A stretch of DNA of 64,000 bases from Marinobacter sp. SS13-12 (GCF_030227115.1 NZ_JASSUA010000005.1:127633-191632), one strand, 5' to 3'. Positions 55,293 through 63,517 are shown, counted from the first letter of the stretch. The notes: a model not told the origin generated them from the sequence alone. Translations and numbers: made by a program.

Positions 55293-55709
55293 TCAGGCAA
55301 TGAGCCGTTTAATGTCTTTGGCGAACGGCGAATCCATGGCGTCGAGCCATAGCCGGTTGTAGGCGGTGTAGAACACCGGATCACCTGTGAAACAGGCGAG
55401 GCGGGTAAACGCCACCAGCGACAGCGCCATCCCTGCGGTGGCCGCATTAGCTCGAACAGCCCCCAGATTGCGCGGGTTGAACAGCTTCACCCGCTCGGTG
55501 ATTACCGGCTCCATAAAAAACCCTGCGGAGTCAGTGCCAAGATAGAGCCACTGCGCGCCACGAAATTGAGGTTGCCATTCGGCCATAACCGAAAACACGG
55601 TTTGCTCGATTTCAGCGCGGTACGCGCTCAAGTAATGGGGAAAACGGGTCTTGCGGAATTTGAACACGGACGCCGGAGCGTCTGACAAACAGGGTGCGAT
55701 TGCACTCAT
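55293..55709 (-). CDS. ArdB/KlcA-like antirestriction protein
   Basis: 138 residues. WLYLGTDSAGFFMEP, then AANAATAGMALSLVAF-like text (VRANAATAGMALSLVAFTRL) and FYTAYNRLWLDAMDSPFAKD followed by IKRLIA follow the ArdB/KlcA pattern (aromatic-GGFYM-P, then small-residue helix, then HPE..I). ArdB proteins block type I restriction. Promoter and leader are of the shared leading-region type. The assignment rests on pattern recognition of a divergent member. Confidence 0.7.
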   Translation of the reverse strand: MSAIAPCLSDAPASVFKFRKTRFPHYLSAYRAEIEQTVFSVMAEWQPQFRGAQWLYLGTDSAGFFMEPVITERVKLFNPRNLGAVRANAATAGMALSLVAFTRLACFTGDPVFYTAYNRLWLDAMDSPFAKDIKRLIA

Positions 55710-55810
55710 GGTGGGTATCTCCTAACTCGCCTCGAAACCGCCGGCGAAACGCGGGGACCAACACTCGTTGACCACCCTCTAATTATCGTTTAACGCGCTT
55801 ACATTGTCAA
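55710..55810 (-). promoter_or_regulatory. Leading-region promoter and leader, ArdB-like operon
   Basis: TTGACA (55805-55810), 17-base spacer, GATAAT (55782-55787), then a leader ending CGAGGCGAGTTAGGAG as in ardC. No 536-bp repeat precedes it directly; the small membrane-peptide genes lie upstream. Confidence 0.75.
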
Positions 55811-55826
55811 CTTTTCAAGCATCTTT

Positions 55827-56021
55827 TCAGCGTGTTAATTGTCGGTGTGGAATCTTTCCCGCCACCAATGTAATCAGCGGATTACTCATGCTCCTGGGCC
55901 ACTCCAGGTGCAAATAACTGTTTTTAACTACCGAAACCCGAACGTCCAGTTTTGAGGTAGCTACAAAGGCTGTACCGATGACAGCAAGGCTGATCCCGAC
56001 CGCTTTCATTTCTTGTTTCAC
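55827..56021 (-). CDS. Small membrane peptide, 64 residues
   Basis: GTG start at 56021 with AGGAGAGG upstream (ATG 56009 is an alternative). One hydrophobic helix (VGISLAVIGTAFVATS) then KLDVRVSVVKNSYLHLEWPR. Resembles the next upstream peptide in layout (helix, then S-[EK]-[LV]-D-[FV]-R and a beta-like LxLHxxx end). Function unknown. Confidence 0.55.
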   Translation of the reverse strand: MKQEMKAVGISLAVIGTAFVATSKLDVRVSVVKNSYLHLEWPRSMSNPLITLVAGKIPHRQLTR

Positions 56022-56042
56022 AATTCCTCTCCTTGAGAAAGT

Positions 56043-56063
56043 GGGGGCCAAACATCGGCCCCC
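56043..56063. terminator. Hairpin between the two small membrane-peptide genes
   Basis: GGGGGCC-AAACATC-GGCCCCC, seven perfect pairs, no T-run. Confidence 0.45.
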
Positions 56064-56069
56064 GAAGGG

Positions 56070-56204
56070 TTACTTGATGTGGAGTTCCAGCGTCCAATCC
56101 TTAGACACAAACCGGAAATCCACCTCGGAACCCAAGATGGTGGCCAACAGCAGCACGGCGATAATCCATTTTCCGTACTTGACCAGTTGCAGCTTGGTGT
56201 TCAT
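56070..56204 (-). CDS. Small membrane peptide, 44 residues
   Basis: Starts MNTKLQLVKYGKWIIAVLLL and continues ATILGSEVDFRFVSKDWTLE to LHIK. One membrane helix followed by a short beta-like tail. Weak Shine-Dalgarno (GGGGTAA). It lies right after the weaker copy of the shared leader. Function unknown; a small envelope or inhibitor peptide is possible. Confidence 0.55.
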   Translation of the reverse strand: MNTKLQLVKYGKWIIAVLLLATILGSEVDFRFVSKDWTLELHIK

Positions 56205-56310
56205 TTTTGTTACCCCATCGCCTCGAACCACCGGCGAGCGTGGCGCTTAGACTATTCCCTAAGTGCACGATAATAATACCATTATTTTGTTTTATACGTC
56301 ACTCTTTGTG
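56205..56310 (-). promoter_or_regulatory. Leading-region promoter and leader, small-peptide genes
   Basis: Divergent copy of the module: GTGACG as a possible -35, 18-base spacer, TATTAT as -10, then a leader with CGCCGGTGGTTCGAGGCGA. The 536-bp repeat copy 2 follows directly upstream. Confidence 0.5.
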
Positions 56311-56353
56311 TATACCTTTGAGGGATAAAAAACGAGCTTCCACGGCCCAATTC

Positions 56354-56889
56354 CGTCTAAGGTTTTGCTTGTCTTTTGCACTGTGATGATCTTGATTGTC
56401 CGGATGCCGCCGGGATCGGGCAGAGCCCGACTTAGATTTAGCGCGGCTCTGCCGCCACATCGTTGCTGAAGTCTGACCAGGCCTCCCCCTGTCGTGAGAT
56501 CCCGACCGCCCATCAACCGCACCCGTCGCAGCAGACGCCGGGGCGAGCCTTGCAAGGTGGAACGCAGCGCAGCGAGTAGACCTTGTAAGGATCGTTCCGG
56601 TGTCTGAAGGTGCAAAAAGGTTGATGGGGGGGCGGGATCGATCTGCGGGAAGCACTTCACCCCGCTTTAAGAGCGTGTGGCACAGCCACTCGCTCCTGGA
56701 GGATCGGTAAACAGTCGCGCAAGCGTCTGTTGATCCGACACCGGGAGCCCGCTTTCAGCGGGCATCCTTCACCGGCCGGAGGTCGGAAGCGCGAGGGATA
56801 TGGAGGGCGTCAGTCCCGCAACGCGGGATGAGCGATTAGCGAACCCGGAGAAGCCCGCCCCGAAGGGCGCGCCCAAGTTAACGCCTTAC
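56354..56889. repeat. Structured leading-region repeat, copy 2 (536 bp)
   Basis: Same length as copy 1 and nearly identical. The large hairpin is at 56498-56639. Scattered single-base differences from copy 1 (for example GTCGAAG versus GTCGCAG) lie mainly in loops and internal bulges. Located directly upstream of the small-peptide promoter. Confidence 0.85.
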
Positions 56890-57037
56890 GACAATTGATC
56901 AAACAGAGCCTGCTCTGTAGTCTCTGTTCACATAAACCTATCCGACACCAGTAAATAACTATGGCGTCAAGACAGATTGCTTCAACGTTTAGTTAATTAG
57001 TTGTGAAAGTTGAAGCGCAGCCACGGATGGACGACCA

Positions 57038-57919
57038 ATGAGTAGTTTCAAAATACCTTTTGGCCTCAGAAAAGAACGGCTAGTCGAGGTCGATGATGTC
57101 CCTTCAGGTTTAAGATGTGATTGCGTTTGCCCTGGTTGCAAAAGAGAGTTAATCGCAAGAAAGGGCGAGGTGAATGCCCATCATTTCGCCCATGCTCACG
57201 CCAAAGATAGTGATCTTTGCGAATACGGAACTGAAACCGCGATTCATCTGATGGCAAAGCAAATCCTCTGCGAAGAAAAAAGGATATTTGCCCCAGAGAC
57301 CCTTATTGCAAGGAAAGACGTTGATGATCGAGGCAACAGCCACACGGCGTCTCGCGTAGCTCACAGCAAAGGTTTGCTTATCTTCAATGAGGTAATCAGT
57401 GAGAAATCGTTTGGCGGGACGATCCCTGACATCCTTGCAAACGTGGGTGGCGAACAGTTCATTATTGAGATCGCAGTCACCCATTTTTGTAACAAAGATA
57501 AGATTTCCACGTTTCGAGAAAAGCATTGCAACGTCCTTGAGGTCGATCTTCGATCATTCACGAAAAGCCTCCCGACCAAGGAGGATTTGCGATCCTATCT
57601 GGTGCAAGAAGAAGCTACCCGCGAGTGGCTCTCACTCAAATCGTATACAGATGTAGAAAAACAAGTAGAGGAGGAACTGCAAGATAGGATTTCGGCGGCC
57701 AATGAGCGAAATAAGGCCAAAACTGTGACCCACATTGAACGCCCGAAACTCACACCTCAACCACAAGGACCCCACCATCGGTCCAAGCTAATTACTTACA
57801 ACAAAGCCGATACAAAGAGTCGATGGTTCGCCTGCCCGACCTGTAAGAAAAATCAAAAAGCGTATCCAGATTGGCAAGATCGCCTGCCGGAAGAGGTTTT
57901 TCTGTTTTCTTGCTCCTAG
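57038..57919 (+). CDS. CoiA-like protein (putative nuclease)
   Basis: 293 residues. An N-terminal zinc-ribbon-like part (CDCVCPGCKRELIARKG) is followed by HHFAHAHAKDSDLCEYGTET, IHLMAKQIL and a PD-(D/E)xK-like core (GTIPDILANVGGEQFIIEIA). This is the pattern of competence CoiA-like proteins; the C-terminus has another CPTCKKN ribbon. It is on the plus strand, opposite to most leading genes. Composition is AT-richer than its neighbours. A nuclease role is inferred from the core motif. Confidence 0.75.
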   Translation: MSSFKIPFGLRKERLVEVDDVPSGLRCDCVCPGCKRELIARKGEVNAHHFAHAHAKDSDLCEYGTETAIHLMAKQILCEEKRIFAPETLIARKDVDDRGNSHTASRVAHSKGLLIFNEVISEKSFGGTIPDILANVGGEQFIIEIAVTHFCNKDKISTFREKHCNVLEVDLRSFTKSLPTKEDLRSYLVQEEATREWLSLKSYTDVEKQVEEELQDRISAANERNKAKTVTHIERPKLTPQPQGPHHRSKLITYNKADTKSRWFACPTCKKNQKAYPDWQDRLPEEVFLFSCS

Positions 57920-58146
57920 CAAGAAGCGCCTTGGGAAGCAACTCAAGTTCCCTGTCCATTCTGCAGTGGGCTCGTCAGCATCCCATGAAAAGCGGCGGGG
58001 TGAACTGGGAGTATTATTGTCTAGACCAGTAAAGCGGACAGAGAATGGGAATAAGAAGCCGGCTTGCAGTATCCCCATCAAGCTTTTATACTCTCTGTGT
58101 GGTTTGCGATAGTCGGTGTCCCGTTAAAAAGGGTAGCAACCATGAC

Positions 58147-58180
58147 ACCAGTTACTAGTACTGGTTTCCACCATAGGTGG
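58147..58180. promoter_or_regulatory. Paired inverted repeats, possible operator
   Basis: ACCAGT-TACTAGT-ACTGGT (58147-58165) is followed at once by CCACC-ATA-GGTGG (58168-58180), in a non-coding gap of 329 bp between convergent genes. The rest of the gap (57920-58146) shows no gene. Confidence 0.4.
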
Positions 58181-58217
58181 TCATAACCAAGATGCCCGGC
58201 AGTGATACTTATCAGCC

Positions 58218-58241
58218 AAAACCCCGCTTATGCGGGGTTTT
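58218..58241. terminator. Bidirectional rho-independent terminator
   Basis: AAAACCCCGC-TTAT-GCGGGGTTTT, ten pairs, at the end of the minus-strand gene 58249-58809. Confidence 0.85.
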
Positions 58242-58248
58242 CGCTTTT

Positions 58249-58809
58249 CTAGGGCTTGACTACGCCCTTTTTCTTGGCAAATTGCGAGAGCAGTTGACGA
58301 AATTTCTGCCCACCGTGGTTTCGAATGTCCACCGGGCGATTTTGGCGCCAATGCACGCTTCTGACCCAGAGTTCGAAGGCCGGGTCTTTCTTCTCCCGGT
58401 AATCCAGTCTCATACAGATATACCAACCATCGTGAGCGACTACCCCGCTTTTCTGTTCCTGCCGATAAATAATTTCTCGGTCACCCGCGAGACACTTCTG
58501 CAAGCCAAGATTTTCGATGATCATTGGAAGCGCCTGGCAAAAATCCCACCGAAGTTTGCAGAAAACGCGTTCCTCGATGGTGCCGTCCCTTCTGTGTTGC
58601 GTGTCAATGATCTGGTTGGCAGGTTCGTCTTTTCGTTCGCGCGAATAGCAGTGGTTTGAAAAAATCACCCTCACCGGAACGGAAAACGGCTCGGCCTCCT
58701 TGTCCGGTTTTATTTCGTAAGTCGTCACGAACGAGCTAAAGGCGGATAACGCATACGCCGTGTTGGTGTCCGGATCCGTCCAGGTTGTTTTATCGTTATT
58801 GAAGGCCAT
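58249..58809 (-). CDS. Hypothetical leading-region protein
   Basis: 186 residues from ATG 58809; a longer frame upstream runs into the tRNA-like gene and is rejected. MAFNNDKTTWTDPDTNTAYA opens the protein, followed by beta-rich stretches (DGWYICMRLDYREKK, ELWVRSVHW). Family not recognised. A strong terminator follows it. Confidence 0.65.
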   Translation of the reverse strand: MAFNNDKTTWTDPDTNTAYALSAFSSFVTTYEIKPDKEAEPFSVPVRVIFSNHCYSRERKDEPANQIIDTQHRRDGTIEERVFCKLRWDFCQALPMIIENLGLQKCLAGDREIIYRQEQKSGVVAHDGWYICMRLDYREKKDPAFELWVRSVHWRQNRPVDIRNHGGQKFRQLLSQFAKKKGVVKP

Positions 58810-58917
58810 CAGAGCGCCTTTTGATTCCTGCCTTGTTGGGTGTCCCTTAGCCGTGCATAGCCCGACAGCCAGGGGTGATGCAATCGACGGATAGCTTCCC
58901 ACCCGTCTCATGAAAGG

Positions 58918-59027
58918 GAGTGACGGAGGGACTTGAACCCTCAACCTCTCTGCCCATACGCTAGTCAATGTCAGTTAACTCTCGCGTGTCGAAAACAGAA
59001 CGCTCTGTCCGTTTGAGCTACGCCACT
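58918..59027 (-). tRNA. tRNA-like gene with expanded anticodon loop (possible pseudo-tRNA)
   Basis: On the minus strand: acceptor AGTGGCG paired with CGTCACT (one G-T); D stem GCTC/GAGC with loop AAACGGACA; anticodon stem TTCTG/CAGAG; five-base variable region AGGTT; T stem GAGGG/CCCTC with loop TTCAAGT. Instead of seven bases the anticodon loop has 43-44, beginning TTTTCGACACGC. The extra part can fold by itself (ACGC...GCGT enclosing AGTTAA/TTGACT). No CCA is encoded. The body looks intact, so this is either a decayed tRNA, one with an unusual insertion, or a tRNA mimic. Confidence 0.5.
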
Positions 59028-59040
59028 GAAAACTCGTTGT

Positions 59041-59649
59041 TCAGGCTTGTTCTTGCCTTCCGGATGGGGCTGGAGGCGCCGGCACTTCGTTCGCCTGCTC
59101 GGCTTTCTGCCTCTCCCTATACGCGTGAAAATTCTGGATATCACCGTAAGCACCAATCTCAGTTACTCGGTCGATAAACCGTGCGTAGAGCTGGTCTTGC
59201 ACCTTGTTCTGGGACCACATCCATTCAACCGCTGCGTTCGGATTAGTCAGAAGCACGTAGTGGTAATCTCCGGATGGACCATTCTTGGGCAACAGAAAGT
59301 TAAGATCGGCCAGTATCTTCATCTTTTTGCGCCATGTATGAACAGCTCGCTCCCCGTGGAATCCGGCTTCACTGGCGAAGGTGTTCGGATTTTCAATGGT
59401 CACCAAAGGATGATCTGGCGACCTCGCCCACAGACAAAACAACGTATGGCCTGCTGGGGTCCCTTTGGTCTGGTTATCGATTGCCTGCATGGCAATCGGC
59501 AAAGTTCGCGGTACGGTGCTAAAACCGTCGTTCCTGCCACGCATCCAGATCAACTCCGGCGGTATGTTCGGAAACAATACGTCCATTTGCCGTTGCGCTC
59601 TTTCCGCCATCTTTGGGCGCCTTGCGCTTGCTTGCTTTTGATTCGCCAT
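59041..59649 (-). CDS. Hypothetical plasmid protein
   Basis: 202 residues from ATG 59649 (a TTG at 59661 with AGG upstream is an alternative). The text QMDVLFPNIPPELIWMRGRN, FCLWARSPDHPLVTIENPNT and KKMKILADLNFLLPKNGPSG suggests a compact alpha/beta fold, perhaps winged-helix. It could be a replication or regulatory protein, but I do not recognise it. The C-terminus is Pro/Glu-rich. It lies just upstream of the tRNA-like gene. Confidence 0.6.
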   Translation of the reverse strand: MANQKQASARRPKMAERAQRQMDVLFPNIPPELIWMRGRNDGFSTVPRTLPIAMQAIDNQTKGTPAGHTLFCLWARSPDHPLVTIENPNTFASEAGFHGERAVHTWRKKMKILADLNFLLPKNGPSGDYHYVLLTNPNAAVEWMWSQNKVQDQLYARFIDRVTEIGAYGDIQNFHAYRERQKAEQANEVPAPPAPSGRQEQA

Positions 59650-59661
59650 CGCTGTTTTCAA

Positions 59662-60114
59662 CCTTGTTTGTCATCGAGTAATGCCATTGTTGGCTTATCC
59701 TTCAGCGACTACAACGAGTGATTAAGAGCATTATCCAACCACCACTGAACCACCCGAATTGACAATACACTATTTTTAATAAGCACCATATGATGTATTT
59801 CTATCGCGGTAAATGTCTGTTATATGAGTGGCTAGATTTAGAAATATTTCATTTTTTCCAGAGACTTGAGCCAACAATGCGGTGCTCCCCGTCCTCGCGT
59901 CCCTTGTACTCAATGTGCTCACCGTGCTCAAGGGGTTGTTAGGGGGCGCGGGACCTGCTCAAGAAGAAGCTTTCCAAGCTACCTGTCCGGATTCAAATGG
60001 ATCCGCTACAGAACTTAATCGTTGCCAATGCCTGTTGAACCACAGATCAATCAGGTCAACGACGGCTACCCATTGCAACCATAAAAAATGGATAAGAAGA
60101 GGTGCTCGCCAGCT
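59662..60114. other. Intergenic region without a convincing gene
   Basis: 453 bp. Short open frames lack start sites and coding-like composition. No hairpins of note, apart from the decayed repeat that begins at about 60115. Confidence 0.4.
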
Positions 60115-60290
60115 ACCTGCCGCCGGCATCGATCTGCGGGAACCACTTCACCCGCTTTGAGAGCGTGTGGCAACGCCACTCGCTCCTGGAGGATCGGCAA
60201 ACAGTCGCGCAAGCGTCTGTTGATCCGACTCCGGGGCTCCGCGATCAGCGGGGATCCTTTACCGGCCGGAAAGGCGTGTCCAGGTTAAGT
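60115..60290. repeat. Decayed fragment of the leading-region repeat
   Basis: Matches the right-hand part of the 536-bp repeats, from GCATCGATCTGCGGGAA through GAGCGTGTGGC, AACAGTCGCGCAAGCGTCTG and ACCGGCCGGA, with several indels. The large hairpin is missing. No gene with the shared promoter follows it. Confidence 0.8.
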
Positions 60291-60757
60291 AGTATCAAAG
60301 ACATTAATTGGCATCGAGGCTCTTGCAGGACTGACCCTTGTTGAACGACTGGGATTTATTGGGCCCAATGCGGTAAGCCGCGTTTATGAAAGGGGGCAGC
60401 GCCATTTAGAAATCAGCTATAAAGCTGGTTATGATTTGAATCGCGCCGATGGAAGCACCCCTGGCTTGTACGTGAATTTTACCGTTGAAGACGACAAGAC
60501 AACGCACCTCCGTGTTAAGTCTTTTTTTCAGAGTCAGCAGATCCTTTTCCTTGGACGATGACAGAATTGGTGAAAACAGCCTTGAGAACCCAGACCACAT
60601 AAAATTGCTTGAAGGTCAGATTCAGAACGGTTTCAAACCGGAATCTAACGTCGATAATTCGGATCCCGACAATAGGGACATAGCAAGGATTCGGGCTATT
60701 GGAGAGTTTGTGTTGAGGGCCAGCAAGCTGCTCTGCCGCCAGTATTTCAGGAAATAA
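60289..60757 (+). pseudogene. Frameshifted gene remnant
   Basis: Coding-like text in two frames. Frame 1 (60289-60561) reads LAGLTLVERLGFIGPNAVSR and later LYVNFTVEDDKTTHLRVKSF. Frame 2 continues to 60757 with RVSRSFSLDDDRIGEN and later GEFVLRASKLLCRQYFRK. They join at a run of seven T (60522-60528), so a one-base insertion there would explain the break. There is no good ATG at the 5' end, which abuts the repeat fragment. Family not recognised. A sequencing error or slippage is the alternative to a true pseudogene. Confidence 0.5.
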
Positions 60758-60803
60758 TAGATAAAGGCCGGAAGCCTCTCAGCCTCCGGCCCACGCCCCA
60801 ACC

Positions 60804-62609
60804 TCAGTCCTCCATGGTCTCAGGCCGCATCTGTGGCGGTAGCCACCCTTTGGATTCCTCAAGGCCGTCCAGTAGCTCAGCCAGATCACGTTTCTTGGCG
60901 GTCGCCATACCCGCAGCCAGGTCGATGCCTTTCAGCTCTTCCAGAATATCCAGCAGCTTTTCGCGGTTGACCCGCTTGAAATAATTGTCCTTGGTCGGCT
61001 GCCACAACGCGCTCAGATCGAAGCTGATTTGTTCCTTCACAATCTCAGCAATCACCGAGCTGGACGACCGCAGGGACTGAGCCACACAAAACACTTGAAT
61101 AGCGAGCTTGTCAGGCATCGGCAACGACTGAAACGCTCGGAACATAGCCGCCTCGCCCTGCTCATTCAGCCACGCCAGATTAAGACCGTCCCGCGCTGTC
61201 TTAATCTTTTCCGCCGCCTTGGTGTCGGCAATGTCTTTGGCGCTGAAATCGGCCCACTCAACATTGATGTCGCATGATCTAAGGTAGCTACCAGCGACCC
61301 GTTGAAGAGCCATGTTGAACACCGACAGATCGAAACACAGTTCCGGCGAATTCATGAGATCGGCTTGCAGTGCCTGCAAGGCATAGGACCTCAGATCACT
61401 CAGCAGAGCTGCGCTGTCCTCTGGCTTCTTGGGTGTGTCAGCTTCACCGCTTCCATCTTCGCCCTGGCTTTGGCCTTTGGCGTCCTCTGGCTTAACGATC
61501 CCTACTCGGTATTCCGGCTCCCCTTCCCGATTGATAAGGATCACGACACCAGTCCCCGCTTTCTGCTCAACGGAAAATATCCGAGAGTTTTCTTTTTGCG
61601 CCTGCAAATCGCCCTCTTCCTCCGTCAGCCGATCATGAGCTTCCTCGTCTTCCTCGGTCCATTCGTCGTTGGGTTTTTCATTCATGGCGTTCAGCACACT
61701 ATCGATCTCAGCCAGTCGGACGTTCACCGCCTCCGGCAGATCAACCTCAATCTCTGGCTCAACGCTCTGCATGGCCGCAAACGGCGAAGACCAGAAGCCT
61801 CCAAACAGGTGCTCTACCCACCTCCAGCCTTCGACCTTCTTCTCAGCGATCAGCCCCTCCATCTTGGCCTCGGCCAACGACTGCACCAGCTCGGGATCGT
61901 TCAGGTAAACCACATCCTGGAACAGATCAGACGCAACACTGCCACCGGCCTGCTCATACGCTTCTAAGCCCACGAACAGCGCCACAGATTCGGTGCTTTT
62001 CATGGTCTCAGGGAGCAAGCGACTGCGAACCGCCCACGCGCTCAAGTGATAACCCTCTTTCAACTCGGCAAACACGGCCGCCTGCTTCTCCTGATCGTCA
62101 GACACGGTGAACGCCATAACCACCGATTTCTCCAGTTCACGATTTCGGAAAGCCGCCAAGATCACCGGAGCCACACCGCCCAGCTTGAGCAACTTCCGAA
62201 CATCAGCAACGCTGTGCCCGAATTTCTTGGCAATGTCCTCGGCGCTCAGGCCCTGCTCATTGAGCTGCATGTACGCGGCAAACCAATCGGCGTCGTGCAT
62301 ACCTGCTTTCAGGTTTTCGGCCATGGAGGCCTCGGTGGCATCGCTCTGATCTTTCACCACGCAACGCACCGGATAATCCTTTTCAATGTCGCCGTTCGCT
62401 GCCAAATGCTGCAACGCAGCCAGACGGCGACCGCCGCCAACCACTTCATACTTACCCCGCTTCTTCGACTTCACCACAATCAGGTTCTGTAGGAGCCCCT
62501 GAGAGCCGATTGAAGCGATTAACTGCTGATCCTCGACCTCCGCCGCAGATACCTTGCGAACGTTCTTCTCAGAGATCGTGAGGGCGTTCATTTTGATGTG
62601 CTGTTCCAT
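60804..62609 (-). CDS. ParB/RepB-like nuclease-domain protein
   Basis: 601 residues, GAGGA upstream of the ATG. The N-terminal ParB/sulfiredoxin-like domain has SIGSQGLLQNLIVVKSKKRG, then YEVVGGGRRLAALQHL and SMAENLKAGMHDADWFAAY. A helix-turn-helix follows (LSAEDIAKKFGHSVADVRKL). The long C-terminal part is rich in Glu/Asp. Much longer than classical ParB and without a ParA neighbour, so it belongs to the large plasmid ParB-like proteins of leading regions and may not act in partition. Confidence 0.85.
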   Translation of the reverse strand: MEQHIKMNALTISEKNVRKVSAAEVEDQQLIASIGSQGLLQNLIVVKSKKRGKYEVVGGGRRLAALQHLAANGDIEKDYPVRCVVKDQSDATEASMAENLKAGMHDADWFAAYMQLNEQGLSAEDIAKKFGHSVADVRKLLKLGGVAPVILAAFRNRELEKSVVMAFTVSDDQEKQAAVFAELKEGYHLSAWAVRSRLLPETMKSTESVALFVGLEAYEQAGGSVASDLFQDVVYLNDPELVQSLAEAKMEGLIAEKKVEGWRWVEHLFGGFWSSPFAAMQSVEPEIEVDLPEAVNVRLAEIDSVLNAMNEKPNDEWTEEDEEAHDRLTEEEGDLQAQKENSRIFSVEQKAGTGVVILINREGEPEYRVGIVKPEDAKGQSQGEDGSGEADTPKKPEDSAALLSDLRSYALQALQADLMNSPELCFDLSVFNMALQRVAGSYLRSCDINVEWADFSAKDIADTKAAEKIKTARDGLNLAWLNEQGEAAMFRAFQSLPMPDKLAIQVFCVAQSLRSSSSVIAEIVKEQISFDLSALWQPTKDNYFKRVNREKLLDILEELKGIDLAAGMATAKKRDLAELLDGLEESKGWLPPQMRPETMED

Positions 62610-62634
62610 GGTGTCAATTCCTCATCGATTTGGT

Positions 62635-62670
62635 GTTTCCGGACGGAAACCGTTGGGGGCTCTCGCCCCC
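62635..62670. terminator. Two hairpins between leading-region genes
   Basis: GTTTCC-GGAC-GGAAAC (62635-62650) and GGGGGC-TCTC-GCCCCC (62655-62670) lie in tandem between the end of the 62678 gene and the ParB-like gene. No T-run. Confidence 0.5.
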
Positions 62671-62677
62671 GCAAGGG

Positions 62678-63355
62678 TTAGGCGGCAATCAGCCGATCAG
62701 GGAGGTCAATCGCGTAAGAGCGCTGGCCGTAGGAAATGGACAGACCAGAGTGATCGTCGTGAATCCGCCAATCCCGTCCGCCCTCGACCAGTTCGCGCAG
62801 CAAGGACAGACGATCAGGGCGGTGGTCACGGCCAAAATTCCGGTCGGCATCCGCTTTGTAGTCGTCGGTCAACTCCCATTGGGTTTTGACGACCGCATCG
62901 GTATCCCGAGCCAGCAGACGGACAACGTGGGGAATCGTCCATTTGGCAGGTAGTTTTTGCAGTGGGTTCACTCGCTGAGCAGCGAACGGGCAGAACTCGA
63001 TTTTCGCATCCCGCTGATAGCCCCAAAGCTTCAACTGGTCCCGCAGGCGGATGTGCTTGGTTGGCTCACAGTTGAATGAGGCGCAAACCTCCAGGACCTT
63101 TTTCAGCGACCAGCTACAGATCGCCAGAAAATCGATCACATCGCCCTCATTGCCGCCCAGGCTAAAACGGTTCAGGGTCTTGCCTCGGCTCATGGCCTCG
63201 GCGTTATCAGTGATCACAAGGTTGAAATCGTCTTTGTGCAGACCGTAGCGACGAACGTGGGCGGCAGGCTGAGCCACAAAAATGTCACGCAGTTCCAGCG
63301 CCATGATCCAGGCAGCACGGTTTTCAAGATGGGGGGTAGAAATGACTTTCAACAT
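62678..63355 (-). CDS. Hypothetical leading-region protein
   Basis: 225 residues from ATG 63355 with TAGGAG upstream; the longer frame would start inside the shared leader. MLKVISTPHLENRAAWIMAL, then GGNEGDVIDFLAICSWSLKK and a basic C-terminal part. Not recognised. It has the shared promoter and leader, and precedes the ParB-like gene on the same strand, so both may be transcribed together. Confidence 0.7.
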   Translation of the reverse strand: MLKVISTPHLENRAAWIMALELRDIFVAQPAAHVRRYGLHKDDFNLVITDNAEAMSRGKTLNRFSLGGNEGDVIDFLAICSWSLKKVLEVCASFNCEPTKHIRLRDQLKLWGYQRDAKIEFCPFAAQRVNPLQKLPAKWTIPHVVRLLARDTDAVVKTQWELTDDYKADADRNFGRDHRPDRLSLLRELVEGGRDWRIHDDHSGLSISYGQRSYAIDLPDRLIAA

Positions 63356-63456
63356 TGAACAATCTCCTAACTCGCCTCGATAACCGGCGGCGAACCCGGA
63401 GGCCAGCACCCCGCTGACCATGTAATAATTATCGGTTTATTTTGCTATTGTGTCAA
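63356..63456 (-). promoter_or_regulatory. Leading-region promoter and leader, 63355 gene
   Basis: TTGACA (63451-63456), 17-base spacer, GATAAT (63428-63433), leader with CCGGGTTCGCCGCCGG and CGAGGCGAGTTAGGAG. Very close to the ardC module over its whole length. Confidence 0.8.
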
Positions 63457-63517
63457 TCTTTATGTATACCTTTAAAAGAATAAAACCCCATAAAAACAGT
63501 TCTCTTTGCGCCGATTG

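Noticed and set aside
58809..58968. N-terminal extension of the 58249-58809 gene
   Set aside because: It would run through the 3' half of the tRNA-like gene; the ATG at 58809 is the better start.
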